Source: Paraburkholderia fynbosensis (GTDB lineage: Bacteria; Pseudomonadota; Gammaproteobacteria; Burkholderiales; Burkholderiaceae). Taken from it: a stretch of DNA of 64,000 nucleotides. Positions 1 through 8,196 of this stretch are shown in pieces. Numbering within the stretch: the stretch's first letter is position 1; the number at the start of each line of letters is the position of its first letter. Where the stretch lies: positions 372,001 through 436,000 of the forward strand of contig NZ_CADIKI010000001.1 of the NCBI RefSeq assembly GCF_902859935.1, written 5' to 3'. The notes below the pieces were generated by a model. That model was not told the origin of the DNA, did not search any database, and was given only the letters and a program-made list of their open reading frames with translations. A program made the position numbers and the translations under genes.

Positions 1-350
1 GCTCCGGTCGTTTGAAACAAGCCCGCGAAACGCGGACCTCGATGCGGCGCGTTGTACAGATTTGAAACAAAAAGTCACATCCGGCTTCGCACGCCGCTAC
101 GGCTTGGTTCGCTGCGCCGCACCAGCGCTCGCTTTAGGTAGCGTTGGCACACTCCTCGCTAATAGCTGAGCGCAACGCAGCGTCACCGCAGCAGGGTCCA
201 CAAAAACGGCGGCGGCGCACCAGGCCAATACGGGGCCGAGTCTGTCCATCCTTCACTGCTCGCGAGGCAGTTGTGATTTCTTCACGGATGCAGACATCGG
301 ATCAAAAACAGAAAGCCGCCCTCAACGCGACTTTCACGCGAGGACCGATC

Positions 351-1085
351 ATGTTGACACTTCAATCCGATCTGCACGGTAACCACTTGCTTGGAGCATT
401 GCCGTCGCACGAATGGCAAGCGCTAGCTCCCCATCTCGAACTGGTTCATCTGCGCACCGAACAGTTGCTGTGCGACTCGGGTCAACGCATTCATCACGTC
501 TACTTCCCGACGACCGCGATCATCTCGATGCTCTCGACGATGGAAGACGGCAGCTCGGTCGAAATCGCCGCGGTCGGCCGCGAAGGCATGACCGGCGTGC
601 CGGTGCTCACCGGCGGCGAAACCATGCCGAACCGTGTGCAGGTGCAATGCGCCGGCTTCGCATACCGGATGAGCGCACAGGCGCTCAAACAGCAATTCGC
701 GCGCTCGGACTTCCTGCGCCGCCTGATGCTGCTGTATATGCACGCCCTGCTCACGCAAGTCGCGCAAACCGCTGCCTGCAATCGTCACCATGCGCTGAAC
801 AAGCAGCTGTGCCGCTGGCTGCTGATCGAAGTGGACCGCGTCGCGTCGAATGATCTGACGGTAACCCAGCAACTGATCGCCGACATGCTCGGCGTGCGCC
901 GCGAAGGCATTACCGAAGCCGCCGGCAAGCTGCACGATGAAGGCCTGATTCATCACAGCCGCGGCCACATCAAGGTGCTCGATCGCAAGGGCCTCGAAGC
1001 GCGTGCATGCGAATGCTACGGCCTCGTCAAACGCGAATTCGACCGTCTTCTGCCGCGTCTGCGCCAGGCCGAAACCGTCGAATAA
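351..1085 (+). CDS. Crp/Fnr-family transcriptional regulator
   Basis: Predicted 244-aa cytoplasmic regulator. The N-terminal half has the cyclic-nucleotide-binding fold (around residues 25-120, with 'VEIAAVGREGMTGVPVL' as the beta-roll loop), and the C-terminal part has a winged helix-turn-helix ('TQQLIADMLGVRREGITEAA'). An upstream in-frame start at 144 exists, but the ATG at 351 gives the usual family length and the upstream codons look non-coding, so 351 was chosen. It sits 36 nt before a sugar-phosphate transferase gene, which suggests a local role in exopolysaccharide control, as for other Crp-like regulators next to such genes. The effector is not predictable: the classical cAMP-contact residues are not obvious. 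Confidence 0.85.
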   Translation: MLTLQSDLHGNHLLGALPSHEWQALAPHLELVHLRTEQLLCDSGQRIHHVYFPTTAIISMLSTMEDGSSVEIAAVGREGMTGVPVLTGGETMPNRVQVQCAGFAYRMSAQALKQQFARSDFLRRLMLLYMHALLTQVAQTAACNRHHALNKQLCRWLLIEVDRVASNDLTVTQQLIADMLGVRREGITEAAGKLHDEGLIHHSRGHIKVLDRKGLEARACECYGLVKREFDRLLPRLRQAETVE

Positions 1086-1121
1086 GCAAGGTGCCGCCCG
1101 ACCACCAGAATAAAGAAAAAT

Positions 1122-2507
1122 ATGTTCAGGAATACTACGCGGGTTCTCGATGCGCTTTTCGTGATTGCCGGAAGCCTGCTCGGACATTGGCTGCGCTTCT
1201 CGACGCCGATCGCGTTGTCAGACACCGAGCGTCTTCTGATCGCGTTCAACTGTCTGCTCGTGTTGCTGTTGTTTCCGGGCTTCGGCGTGTATGAAACGTG
1301 GCGCGGCAAGGCGTTGGCGCCGGTGCTGGCGAGAATCACGGCGGCGTGGCTGGTGGTGTCCGTCACCGGCCTCGTGCTGGTGTTCACGCTGCATCGTATG
1401 GACGCGGTGTCGCGGCTGTGGTTCGGTTACTCGACGCTGATCTCCGGCGCGATGATCATCGCCACCCGCTGCATCACGCACGTCGTGCTGCGCAGCGTGC
1501 GGCGACGCGGGATGAATGTCCGCACCGTCGCGATCGTCGGCGCGCCAGGCTTCTCGCGTACGCTGCTCGCGCATCTCGAACATGCGCCGCAAGCCGGCTT
1601 CAAACCGGTGTGCGTCTTCGACACCAGCATCGAAGGCGCCGCCAACTATGGCACGCGCCTGAAGCGCCTGCCGGTGCTGACCGATCTCGATGCGTTCGTC
1701 AACAAGGTGCGCAACGAGCGCGTAAGCGAAGTGTGGCTTGCGCTGCCGCTTTCCGAAGAACATACGATCTATCGCTTCACGCATATCTTCAGACACGACT
1801 TCGTGAATCTGCGCTTCGTCCCCGATGTACGCAGCCTCTCGCTGTTCACCCACGCGCTGGTCGACGTCGTCGGGTTACCCACGCTCAATCTGAGCGCGAC
1901 GCCCTTCTCGCCGCCGCAGATGTGGCCCAAGCTGATGTTCGACCGTCTGTTCGCTGCGCTCGCGCTGCTCGTGCTCGCGCCGGTGTTCATCGTGCTCGCG
2001 ATCGGCATCAAGCTCAGCTCGCCCGGGCCCGTGTTCTTTCGCCAGACACGCAAGGGTGTCGACGGCGAGCCGTTCGCGATCTACAAGTTCCGCTCGATGA
2101 CCGTTCATCAGGAAACGCACGGCCAGGTCACCCAGGCTTCGCGCAACGATACGCGCGTGACGAAACTCGGCGGCTTCATGCGCCGCACCAGTCTCGACGA
2201 GCTGCCGCAGTTCCTGAACGTGCTGCTCGGCCAGATGTCGGTGGTCGGCCCGCGCCCGCACGCGGTCGAACACGACGATCTCTACAAGGATCAGGTGTAT
2301 GGCTACATGCACCGCTACCGGATCAAGCCCGGCATCACCGGCTGGGCTCAGGTGAACGGCTATCGCGGCGCCACCACCAAGGTGGAAAAGATGGAAGCGC
2401 GCGTCAAGTTCGACCTCTTCTACATTCAGAACTGGTCGTTCTGGTTCGACATGAAGATCGTGTTCATCACCATCTTCAAGGGCTTCGTCGGCCGCAACGC
2501 GTTCTGA
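1122..2507 (+). CDS. Undecaprenyl-phosphate sugar phosphotransferase (WcaJ/PssY type)
   Basis: A 461-aa inner-membrane enzyme of the polyprenyl glycosylphosphotransferase family, which starts exopolysaccharide repeat units by moving a hexose-1-phosphate onto undecaprenyl phosphate. Visible parts are several N-terminal membrane helices (residues 1-110), a CoA-binding-like middle domain ('[19 protein letters not shown]'), one further helix ('[20 protein letters not shown]') and the C-terminal bacterial sugar transferase domain. The latter has '[20 protein letters not shown]', '[17 protein letters not shown]' and '[12 protein letters not shown]'. Length is typical. The following glycosyltransferase starts 2 nt after the stop, so the two are probably one transcription unit. 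Which sugar is transferred cannot be told. Confidence 0.9.
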   Translation: MFRNTTRVLDALFVIAGSLLGHWLRFSTPIALSDTERLLIAFNCLLVLLLFPGFGVYETWRGKALAPVLARITAAWLVVSVTGLVLVFTLHRMDAVSRLWFGYSTLISGAMIIATRCITHVVLRSVRRRGMNVRTVAIVGAPGFSRTLLAHLEHAPQAGFKPVCVFDTSIEGAANYGTRLKRLPVLTDLDAFVNKVRNERVSEVWLALPLSEEHTIYRFTHIFRHDFVNLRFVPDVRSLSLFTHALVDVVGLPTLNLSATPFSPPQMWPKLMFDRLFAALALLVLAPVFIVLAIGIKLSSPGPVFFRQTRKGVDGEPFAIYKFRSMTVHQETHGQVTQASRNDTRVTKLGGFMRRTSLDELPQFLNVLLGQMSVVGPRPHAVEHDDLYKDQVYGYMHRYRIKPGITGWAQVNGYRGATTKVEKMEARVKFDLFYIQNWSFWFDMKIVFITIFKGFVGRNAF

Positions 2508-2509
2508 CC

Positions 2510-3463
2510 ATGCCAGTGCGGCAACCGTTCGTGAAAGTGTCGGTGATCGTGCCGACGCACCGGCGCACGGCCGACCTGGCCCGCTGTCTCGCGGCACTCG
2601 ACGCGCAGGAGCGTCGCGCCGACGAAGTGATCGTGGTTGCGCGCCACGACGACTACGCCACACTCGACTGGCTGCGCACACGCGAAGCGAACCGGCCCGA
2701 TCCGCGCCGCTTCGTGGTGCTGATGCGCAAGCCGGGTATGGTTGCCGCTTACAACCTCGGCATCGAAAGCGCGAGCGGCGATGTGCTCTGCTTCACCGAG
2801 GACGACGCCGCGCCGCATAGCGACTGGATCGCGCGCATCGCTCGCGCGTTCAACGACGATCCCACGCTCGGCGGCCTGGGCGGCCGCGACATCGTGCATG
2901 AACGGCACGGCATCCTGCAGGGCCACACGCCGCGGGTGGGGCTCGTGCGCTGGTATGGACGGATCATCGGCAACCACCATATCGGCCATGGCGAAGCGCG
3001 CCGGGTGCACGTGCTCAAAGGCGTCAACATGGCGTTCCGCCGCGAAGCGATCGGCGCGCTGCGGTTCGACTCGCGCTTGCGCGGCCACGGCGCGCAAGCT
3101 CACTGCGAGATGGCATTCAGTCTGGACGTGCAACGGCGCGGCTGGGCTCTGATCTATGACCCTTCGCTGCTGGTCGAGCACTTCCCTGTGCAGCGCAGCG
3201 ACGAAGACCCGCGCTTCGCTTTCAACGACGCAGCTTTCTACAACGCGTCATTCAATCTGCGCCTCATCATGTGGGAATACCTGAGCCCGCACGGCCGATG
3301 GGCGTTCGTCGCTTACTCCACGCTGATTGGCGAGCGCGCTGACCCGGGGTTTCTGCGCGCATTGTCGCTGGCATTCGCACGCGGCGGCGTGGCGCTTGCG
3401 CTGCGTAAATGGCGAGTGGGCCTGCGGGCAATGCGCGGCGCGTGGCAGGAAGCAATACGCTGA
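2510..3463 (+). CDS. Family 2 glycosyltransferase
   Basis: Predicted 317-aa GT-A fold glycosyltransferase. It starts with the usual first strand ('VSVIVPTHRRTADLARCLAA'), has the nucleotide-sugar 'DxD'-like acidic run ('CFTEDDAAPHSDW', about residue 105) and a receiver segment ending in 'RGHGAQAHCEMAFSLDVQRR'. No membrane segment is evident. The ATG at 2510 was taken because it follows the upstream stop by only 2 nt; the reading frame is open far upstream of it but overlaps the sugar phosphotransferase gene in another frame. It probably adds a later sugar to the lipid-linked repeat unit. Acceptor and donor are unknown. Confidence 0.85.
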   Translation: MPVRQPFVKVSVIVPTHRRTADLARCLAALDAQERRADEVIVVARHDDYATLDWLRTREANRPDPRRFVVLMRKPGMVAAYNLGIESASGDVLCFTEDDAAPHSDWIARIARAFNDDPTLGGLGGRDIVHERHGILQGHTPRVGLVRWYGRIIGNHHIGHGEARRVHVLKGVNMAFRREAIGALRFDSRLRGHGAQAHCEMAFSLDVQRRGWALIYDPSLLVEHFPVQRSDEDPRFAFNDAAFYNASFNLRLIMWEYLSPHGRWAFVAYSTLIGERADPGFLRALSLAFARGGVALALRKWRVGLRAMRGAWQEAIR

Positions 3464-3782
3464 CTGTGCAAAGCAGCCGCCTCGCGCGTGGCACCCACCC
3501 ATCGCCTTCAATCCGGGCCGGTTGCGCCAGCATGGCCGCCGCGCCGCCACGGACCCGTTCCGTCACGTGAGTCGGCATACGCGACACAAGCGGCCGTGCC
3601 GGCGTGGGCCACGGCGCGCTCCTGCGCACTCTCAAACGGTCACCGCGTCCATGCTGTTGCGCCGACGCCAAAAGTGGAATCGCAAGCCGCCAGCGCCCGC
3701 GCGGATGGAACGGGTCGAAGTGCGAGCCGGCCTGCTAACGCTCCACGCCGCGCGCGGCACGAAGCCGGCATTGCGCCGATCT
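3464..3782. other. Intergenic, no gene seen
   Basis: 319 nt between two convergent units (glycosyltransferase on plus, antitoxin on minus). Open frames here are GC-driven shadows without recognisable protein sequence. No clear T-rich terminator hairpin was found. Confidence 0.5.
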
Positions 3783-4205
3783 TCACAGAAACGCGCTGAC
3801 GTCGATATGAAAACGCAAGGCAAGCGCCTTCGCCACTTTCTTGCTGATGGCGCGCCGCCCCGCGAGAATATCGCTTACCACGGTGGGCGACGCGATACCT
3901 ATCAGGTCCTTCTGCTTGAGTCCGTGTGTTTCCAGCAGATGCCGCAATACTTCGCGCGGCTCCGCTTTGGGAATCGTCACGTTGTGCGCTTCCCAGTTTG
4001 CGACGAGTTCCGTGACGATCGCGAGCAGGTCGGCCAGAGGATCTTCGTTGTTGCCGTTCAGCTGATCGGCGAGCGAGTTGGCGACCCGCACCATCTGCTG
4101 GTAATCCTCTTCGGTACGAATAGGCGTAATCGGCAACTGGTTTTGCAGCGCGACCCAGGTTTGGGCAACGTCGGGAAAAGGTCCCGGAAGGCGATCGGCG
4201 TTCAT
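3783..4205 (-). CDS. higA: HigA-type antitoxin, HTH domain
   Basis: A 140-aa protein whose C-terminal half is an Xre-type helix-turn-helix ('HLLETHGLKQKDLIGIASPT' then 'VVSDILAGRRAISKKVAKAL'). The N-terminal half is the helical segment usual for long HigA antitoxins. In HigBA modules HigA neutralises the HigB ribonuclease and represses the shared promoter. The start at 4205 gives four overlapping bases with the HigB stop, as is usual for translationally coupled pairs; longer starts would run inside higB. A perfect 17-bp inverted repeat at 4510-4546 in front of the pair is a likely operator. Confidence 0.8.
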   Translation of the reverse strand: MNADRLPGPFPDVAQTWVALQNQLPITPIRTEEDYQQMVRVANSLADQLNGNNEDPLADLLAIVTELVANWEAHNVTIPKAEPREVLRHLLETHGLKQKDLIGIASPTVVSDILAGRRAISKKVAKALALRFHIDVSAFL

Positions 4206-4525
4206 GAGTTTAAGTTCTTCCTCGTCCAAAGGTCGTACTCCGCATGCGTCATACATGACGAACGAATGACGACAGCCTGTTGTAGTGAATCGCCACGACG
4301 ATCCTGAACCAGTTGTCGCCCGCATCGAAAAACGATGTATTGCGGCGGCACATAGTCCACACTGGCGAACGTCTGCTTCAGGTCGTTATGGCCATACGCG
4401 AGGCAAGCCTGCGCTACTGCCACGTCAATAGCGCACTGCGCGCACCCCGGATGTCTCTTTATAAAGTCCTGCAACGCCTTCTTTGACATGACCCGCGTCG
4501 TCTTCGTCCGCACGTACTCGCGCAT
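4202..4525 (-). pseudogene. higB: HigB-like mRNA interferase, probably inactivated by two frame changes
   Basis: The 107-aa frame begins and ends like HigB ('SKKALQDFIKRHPG' ... 'MTHAEYDLWTRKNLNS'), but the middle does not fit. Between about 4327 and 4254 a neighbouring frame reads 'FDAGDNWFRIVVAIHYNRL' then 'SSFVRHV', which is what HigB proteins have before the conserved THAEYD. One extra A in the A-run at 4328-4332 and one missing base near 4253 explain both jumps. So about 26 residues, including the core strands, are scrambled in this reading. Either the toxin is dead while the antitoxin is kept, or there are two compensating sequence errors. The original start may be the Met at 4489. Confidence 0.7.
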
Positions 4526-4546
4526 CGAAGATGCGCGAGTACGTGC
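4510..4546. promoter_or_regulatory. Perfect 17-bp inverted repeat, likely HigA operator
   Basis: Arms GCACGTACTCGCGCATC (4510-4526) and its exact complement (4530-4546) flank a 3-base loop GAA. It overlaps the first codons of the longest higB frame and lies just upstream of the more likely start at 4489. HigA-family antitoxins bind inverted repeats at this place; the assignment is inference. Confidence 0.55.
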
Positions 4547-4639
4547 AAGGCTAAACGGGGCGGATCGACTGCGATAGCCGGTCGGACTGGCATAGTCCGG
4601 ACGGCCATGTGCGGCCTACTGCGGTGCGACGAAAGTCCA

Positions 4640-4678
4640 TTTATTCGCATACTGTTCATTTCTCAATATGCGAATAAA
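4640..4678. repeat. 12-bp inverted repeat with 15-nt loop
   Basis: TTTATTCGCATA (4640-4651) is perfectly inverted at 4667-4678. It is unusually AT-rich for the region and lies between the divergent ends of higBA and the convergent GT4 gene end. It could be an operator or an element end; function unknown. Confidence 0.4.
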
Positions 4679-4740
4679 TAGGTACCCCGAGCCAACTGCG
4701 GGCCATGCCGAGTCACCCGCTACCATCCGGCGCAAGCACA

Positions 4741-5958
4741 TCACGGTCCCAAATTGCTCCTGGATGCGGGCTTGTCCGACCATGCAAGGTCCTCGGTCTC
4801 CAGATCGTGCTCTCCCACCTCCACCGTTCCAACGCGCTGACGCATGCCGGCGGCGGCGATCGTCCGGGTGACCTCGGCCATGAATGCGCGCCGGAACACC
4901 GCTGCCGAAAAACGTTCGGCATTCGCGCGGCAAGCTGCAGGCGTGATGCGTTCACGCAGCCGTTCGAAGCGTTCGATCGCCTCGCGCATCGACACGACCG
5001 TTTGGGATGCGAAATATATGCCGGTGGGATGCGCGTCGCCAAGCGGCGTCAACCTGTCCAGCGCGTCGCCCTTGCCGAAGGCAATCACCGGCGTGCCGCA
5101 CGCCTGCGCTTCGAGCGGAGCGATGCCGAAATCTTCCTCGGCTGCGAACACGAAGGCCCGCGCGCGTTGCAGATAATCCTTCAGAACCTCGGGCGGCTGA
5201 TGCCCGAGGATCGTCACGTTCGGCCCGGCTCTCGCGCGCAGCGCCGCCATCTGCGGCCCGTCGCCGATGACGACCAGCTTGCGCTGCGGCGTCGCGTTGA
5301 AGGTCTCGACGATCAGATCGAGGCGCTTGTCCGACGCCATGCGCGACACGCTCAGATAGAAGTCGTCCTTTTGCGCGCGCACTTCGAACTCATGCACGTC
5401 GACGGGCGGCGGAATCACGGCTGCCTCGCGCCGGTAAGTCTTCATCATGCGGCGCGCCGCGCAATGCGAGTTCGCAATCAGGCTGTCGACACCGCTCGTC
5501 GAACGGGTATCCCAACTGCGCAGATAATGCAGCCACGCGCGGGCTGCCCACGACTTCGGCCCGTGCGTGAGCCTCGTTTCACGCAGATATTGGTGCTGCA
5601 GATCCCACGCCTCGCTCATCGGTGAATGCACGTAACTCACATGTGTCTGATCCGGGCCCACCGGCACACCCTTGGCGAGCATGCGCGAACTCGTGATAAT
5701 CAGGTCGTAATCCGCGAGATCGAACTGCCCGATGGCACGCAGCATCAACGGCAAATACGCGCGATAGCGGCGCCGCGCGAACGGCAGGTGCTGAATGAAC
5801 GACGTCGTGACGGACTTGCCGCGCAGCAGCCGGCGATCATCGAGAAAATCGACCAGGCTGAAGAGGTCGGCGTCGGGAAAGCACTCGATGATCTGCTCGA
5901 GCACTTTCTCCGCACTGCCGGATGCGACGAGCCAGTCGTGCACGATCGCCACTTTCAT
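4741..5958 (-). CDS. Family 4 (GT-B) glycosyltransferase
   Basis: Predicted 405-aa cytosolic glycosyltransferase of the GT4 group. The N-terminal Rossmann domain starts 'MKVAIVHDWLVASGSAEKVL' (the usual 'HDWL...G-AE' acceptor loop). The C-terminal domain contains 'FYLSVSRMASDKRLDLIVET', 'KLVVIGDGPQ' and the E-x7-E motif in 'EEDFGIAPLEAQACGTPVIA'. The start at 5958 was chosen over 5988 because it begins the conserved first strand. It probably belongs to the same exopolysaccharide locus as the genes at 1-3.5 kb, though it is on the opposite strand and separated by higBA. Substrate not predictable. Confidence 0.85.
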   Translation of the reverse strand: MKVAIVHDWLVASGSAEKVLEQIIECFPDADLFSLVDFLDDRRLLRGKSVTTSFIQHLPFARRRYRAYLPLMLRAIGQFDLADYDLIITSSRMLAKGVPVGPDQTHVSYVHSPMSEAWDLQHQYLRETRLTHGPKSWAARAWLHYLRSWDTRSTSGVDSLIANSHCAARRMMKTYRREAAVIPPPVDVHEFEVRAQKDDFYLSVSRMASDKRLDLIVETFNATPQRKLVVIGDGPQMAALRARAGPNVTILGHQPPEVLKDYLQRARAFVFAAEEDFGIAPLEAQACGTPVIAFGKGDALDRLTPLGDAHPTGIYFASQTVVSMREAIERFERLRERITPAACRANAERFSAAVFRRAFMAEVTRTIAAAGMRQRVGTVEVGEHDLETEDLAWSDKPASRSNLGP

Positions 5959-6430
5959 GACCTCTCCTAGCTGTCGGGAAAAACGCACCTCTTGGGCCTA
6001 GCAACGAGTGTATGTGCCGCATTAATTGCTGTGCGTGCGGGTGCCCACATTCGACGCGCGACAGTGCGCGAATAATTGGCCGGATGCTCGTATGGCTATG
6101 CGAAACCGTGGATTGCGCATGCGGTGGCGCAAGGCTTTGCTCGCCTTCGTGCCATCGGTTCGCGCGGATCAAGGATGAGGGCTGCGCCTGCGTACGCCGA
6201 CTTGACAGAGCGGTTCGGGGCAGTGATCGCCGAAGCGATGAGGTGAGACAGAGGCGTTGTACTCGCCGCAATGATCAGGACATTGCGCACCGACCGCACA
6301 CTCACACAGCGTCTCACGGAGCGACGCGCGAAACGATATGCGACCTAGGTCCGCGGCAACTCGATGTTGGCAGCGCACGGCACGGCAATCGGGCAAGCCG
6401 CGCGCCCGCGCAAACGATTCATACAAAAGC
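5959..6430. other. Intergenic, no gene seen
   Basis: About 470 nt between the GT4 start and the rpiA terminator. Open frames in it have arginine-rich composition without family signatures. The promoter of the GT4 gene should be here, but no clear -35/-10 pair was identified. Confidence 0.4.
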
Positions 6431-6473
6431 AAATCGCGCGCAAACCCGCACATTGCAGGTTCACGCGCGATTT
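6431..6473 (-). terminator. Inverted repeat downstream of rpiA
   Basis: AAATCGCGCG (6431-6440) and its complement (6464-6473) form a 10-bp stem with a nested AACC/GGTT pair, just beyond the rpiA stop. It has the place and strength of a terminator, but the T-run after it is weak. Confidence 0.5.
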
Positions 6474-6488
6474 CAGAACGACCGCCGG

Positions 6489-7184
6489 TCAGCCCTTGCT
6501 GTACTCGATCGTCTCGACGCCGGTGTCCGTGCCGAGCAGGCACAGGTTCGCGCCACGGCCCGCGAACAGGCCCACGGTCACCACACCCGGCCACGCATTG
6601 ATGTGCGTTTCCAGCGTGCGCGGGTCGCTGATGCGCAGACCCTTGACGTCGATGATCTCGTTGCCGTTGTCGGTGATGAACGGCACGCCCTCTTTCGTCA
6701 CGCGCACCACCGGCACGCCGCCGAGCGCGGTGACGCGGCGGCCGATCGCAGTGCGCGCCATCGGCACCACTTCGATCGGCAGCGGGAAGTTGCCGAGCGT
6801 GTCGACCAGTTTGCTGGCATCCGCGATGCACACAAATACGTCCGACACCGACGCCACGATCTTTTCGCGCGTCAGCGCGCCGCCGCCGCCCTTGATCATG
6901 GCGCCGCTGCGGTCGATCTCGTCGGCGCCGTCCACGTACACCGGCAGCGAATCGATTTCGTTCAGGTCGAGCACCTTGAAGCCGTGCGATTGCAGACGCG
7001 CGGTGGTGGCGAGCGAACTCGACACAGCACCGCGATAGCGCGCCTTGTTGGCGGCCAGCGCGTCGATGAAACAGTTCGCGGTCGAGCCGGTGCCGACGCC
7101 GATCACCGCGCCTTCAGGCACGTTGGCGTTCACATAGTCGGCGGCGGCCTGGCCGACCAGTTGTTTGAGTTCGTCTTGAGTCAT
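6489..7184 (-). CDS. rpiA: Ribose-5-phosphate isomerase A
   Basis: Interconverts ribose 5-phosphate and ribulose 5-phosphate in the pentose phosphate pathway (cytosol). The 231-aa protein is of normal length and has the family motifs in order: '[15 protein letters not shown]' (phosphate loop), '[20 protein letters not shown]' and '[18 protein letters not shown]'. These contain the catalytic Asp, Glu and Lys residues. Transcribed away from and just downstream of rlmB, as in other Burkholderia-group genomes. Housekeeping gene of the chromosome backbone. Confidence 0.97.
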   Translation of the reverse strand: MTQDELKQLVGQAAADYVNANVPEGAVIGVGTGSTANCFIDALAANKARYRGAVSSSLATTARLQSHGFKVLDLNEIDSLPVYVDGADEIDRSGAMIKGGGGALTREKIVASVSDVFVCIADASKLVDTLGNFPLPIEVVPMARTAIGRRVTALGGVPVVRVTKEGVPFITDNGNEIIDVKGLRISDPRTLETHINAWPGVVTVGLFAGRGANLCLLGTDTGVETIEYSKG

Positions 7185-7257
7185 GGGAGAGAGGCTCGCG
7201 AGCAGTTGAAGCGATAAAACCGCTAGTTTACCGGAGTGATGCGCGAGTGCCGGGCGA

Positions 7258-8001
7258 TTACTTCTTCACCGCCCGCTGCCGCACCGCTTCGAACAGACAG
7301 ACGCCCGACGCCACGGAAACGTTCAGGCTTTCGACCGTGCCCGCCATCGGAATCTGCATGACTACGTCACAGGTGTCGCGCGTGAGACGGCGCATACCCT
7401 CGCCTTCGGCGCCCATCACGAGCGCCACCGGACCGTCGAGCTCGGTGTCGTAAAGACTCTTGGTAGCCTCGCCGGCTGTGCCGACCACCCATACGCCCGC
7501 ATCCTTCAATTCGCGCAGTGCACGCGCCAGATTCGTCACCGTGATGTAAGGCACGGTGTCGGCCGCGCCGCTCGCGACCTTCGCAGCGGTCGCGTTCAAA
7601 CCGACCGCGCGATCACGCGGCGCGATCACCGCATGTGCGCCCGCGGCATCGGCCACGCGCAGGCAGGCGCCGAGATTGTGCGGATCGGTCACGCCGTCGA
7701 GCACCAGGATCAGCGGCGAACCGTTGATGCCGTCGAGCAGTTCGGCCAGATTCTGCGCGAGCGGCATGTCGCCCGCGCGGGCCACCACGCCCTGGTGACG
7801 CTCGGTGTGCGCGAGGCCCCACAGACGCGTTTCGTCGGCGGCGATCAGACGCACGCCGGCTTCCTTCGCCGAGTGCAGGAATTCGGTCATGCGACGGTCT
7901 TTGCGCGTCGCGTCGTAATAAACATCCTCGACCGTCGACGCATCGTGCCGGATACGCGCGGTCACTGCGTGAAAACCGTATAAAACCTTGAGACGTGCCA
8001 T
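7258..8001 (-). CDS. rlmB: 23S rRNA (Gm2251) 2'-O-methyltransferase
   Basis: SpoU-family methyltransferase that methylates the ribose of G2251 in 23S rRNA. The 247-aa protein has the N-terminal substrate-binding domain ('[12 protein letters not shown]') and the trefoil-knot domain with '[20 protein letters not shown]', '[15 protein letters not shown]' and '[19 protein letters not shown]' (SAM site). A longer frame reaches 8145, but the start at 8001 ('MARLKVLYG') matches the family and was chosen. Lies between rnr and rpiA, a usual arrangement in this group. Confidence 0.95.
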   Translation of the reverse strand: MARLKVLYGFHAVTARIRHDASTVEDVYYDATRKDRRMTEFLHSAKEAGVRLIAADETRLWGLAHTERHQGVVARAGDMPLAQNLAELLDGINGSPLILVLDGVTDPHNLGACLRVADAAGAHAVIAPRDRAVGLNATAAKVASGAADTVPYITVTNLARALRELKDAGVWVVGTAGEATKSLYDTELDGPVALVMGAEGEGMRRLTRDTCDVVMQIPMAGTVESLNVSVASGVCLFEAVRQRAVKK

Positions 8002-8196
8002 GACTGAACAACCTTTGATTGAGCGCGACTGCAACGCGCGCTGCTGTGATGAATACGAGTCTGAGTACTTCGCGTGAATACTTTGCATGCCTGCCGCGCT
8101 CGTGCGCTGACCTGCGTGCCACGATAAAACGCAGACCGCGCGCAACCGGCACGTGTGAACGTACCCGATGCGCGCGGTTCAGGCGGTGAAACCGCT

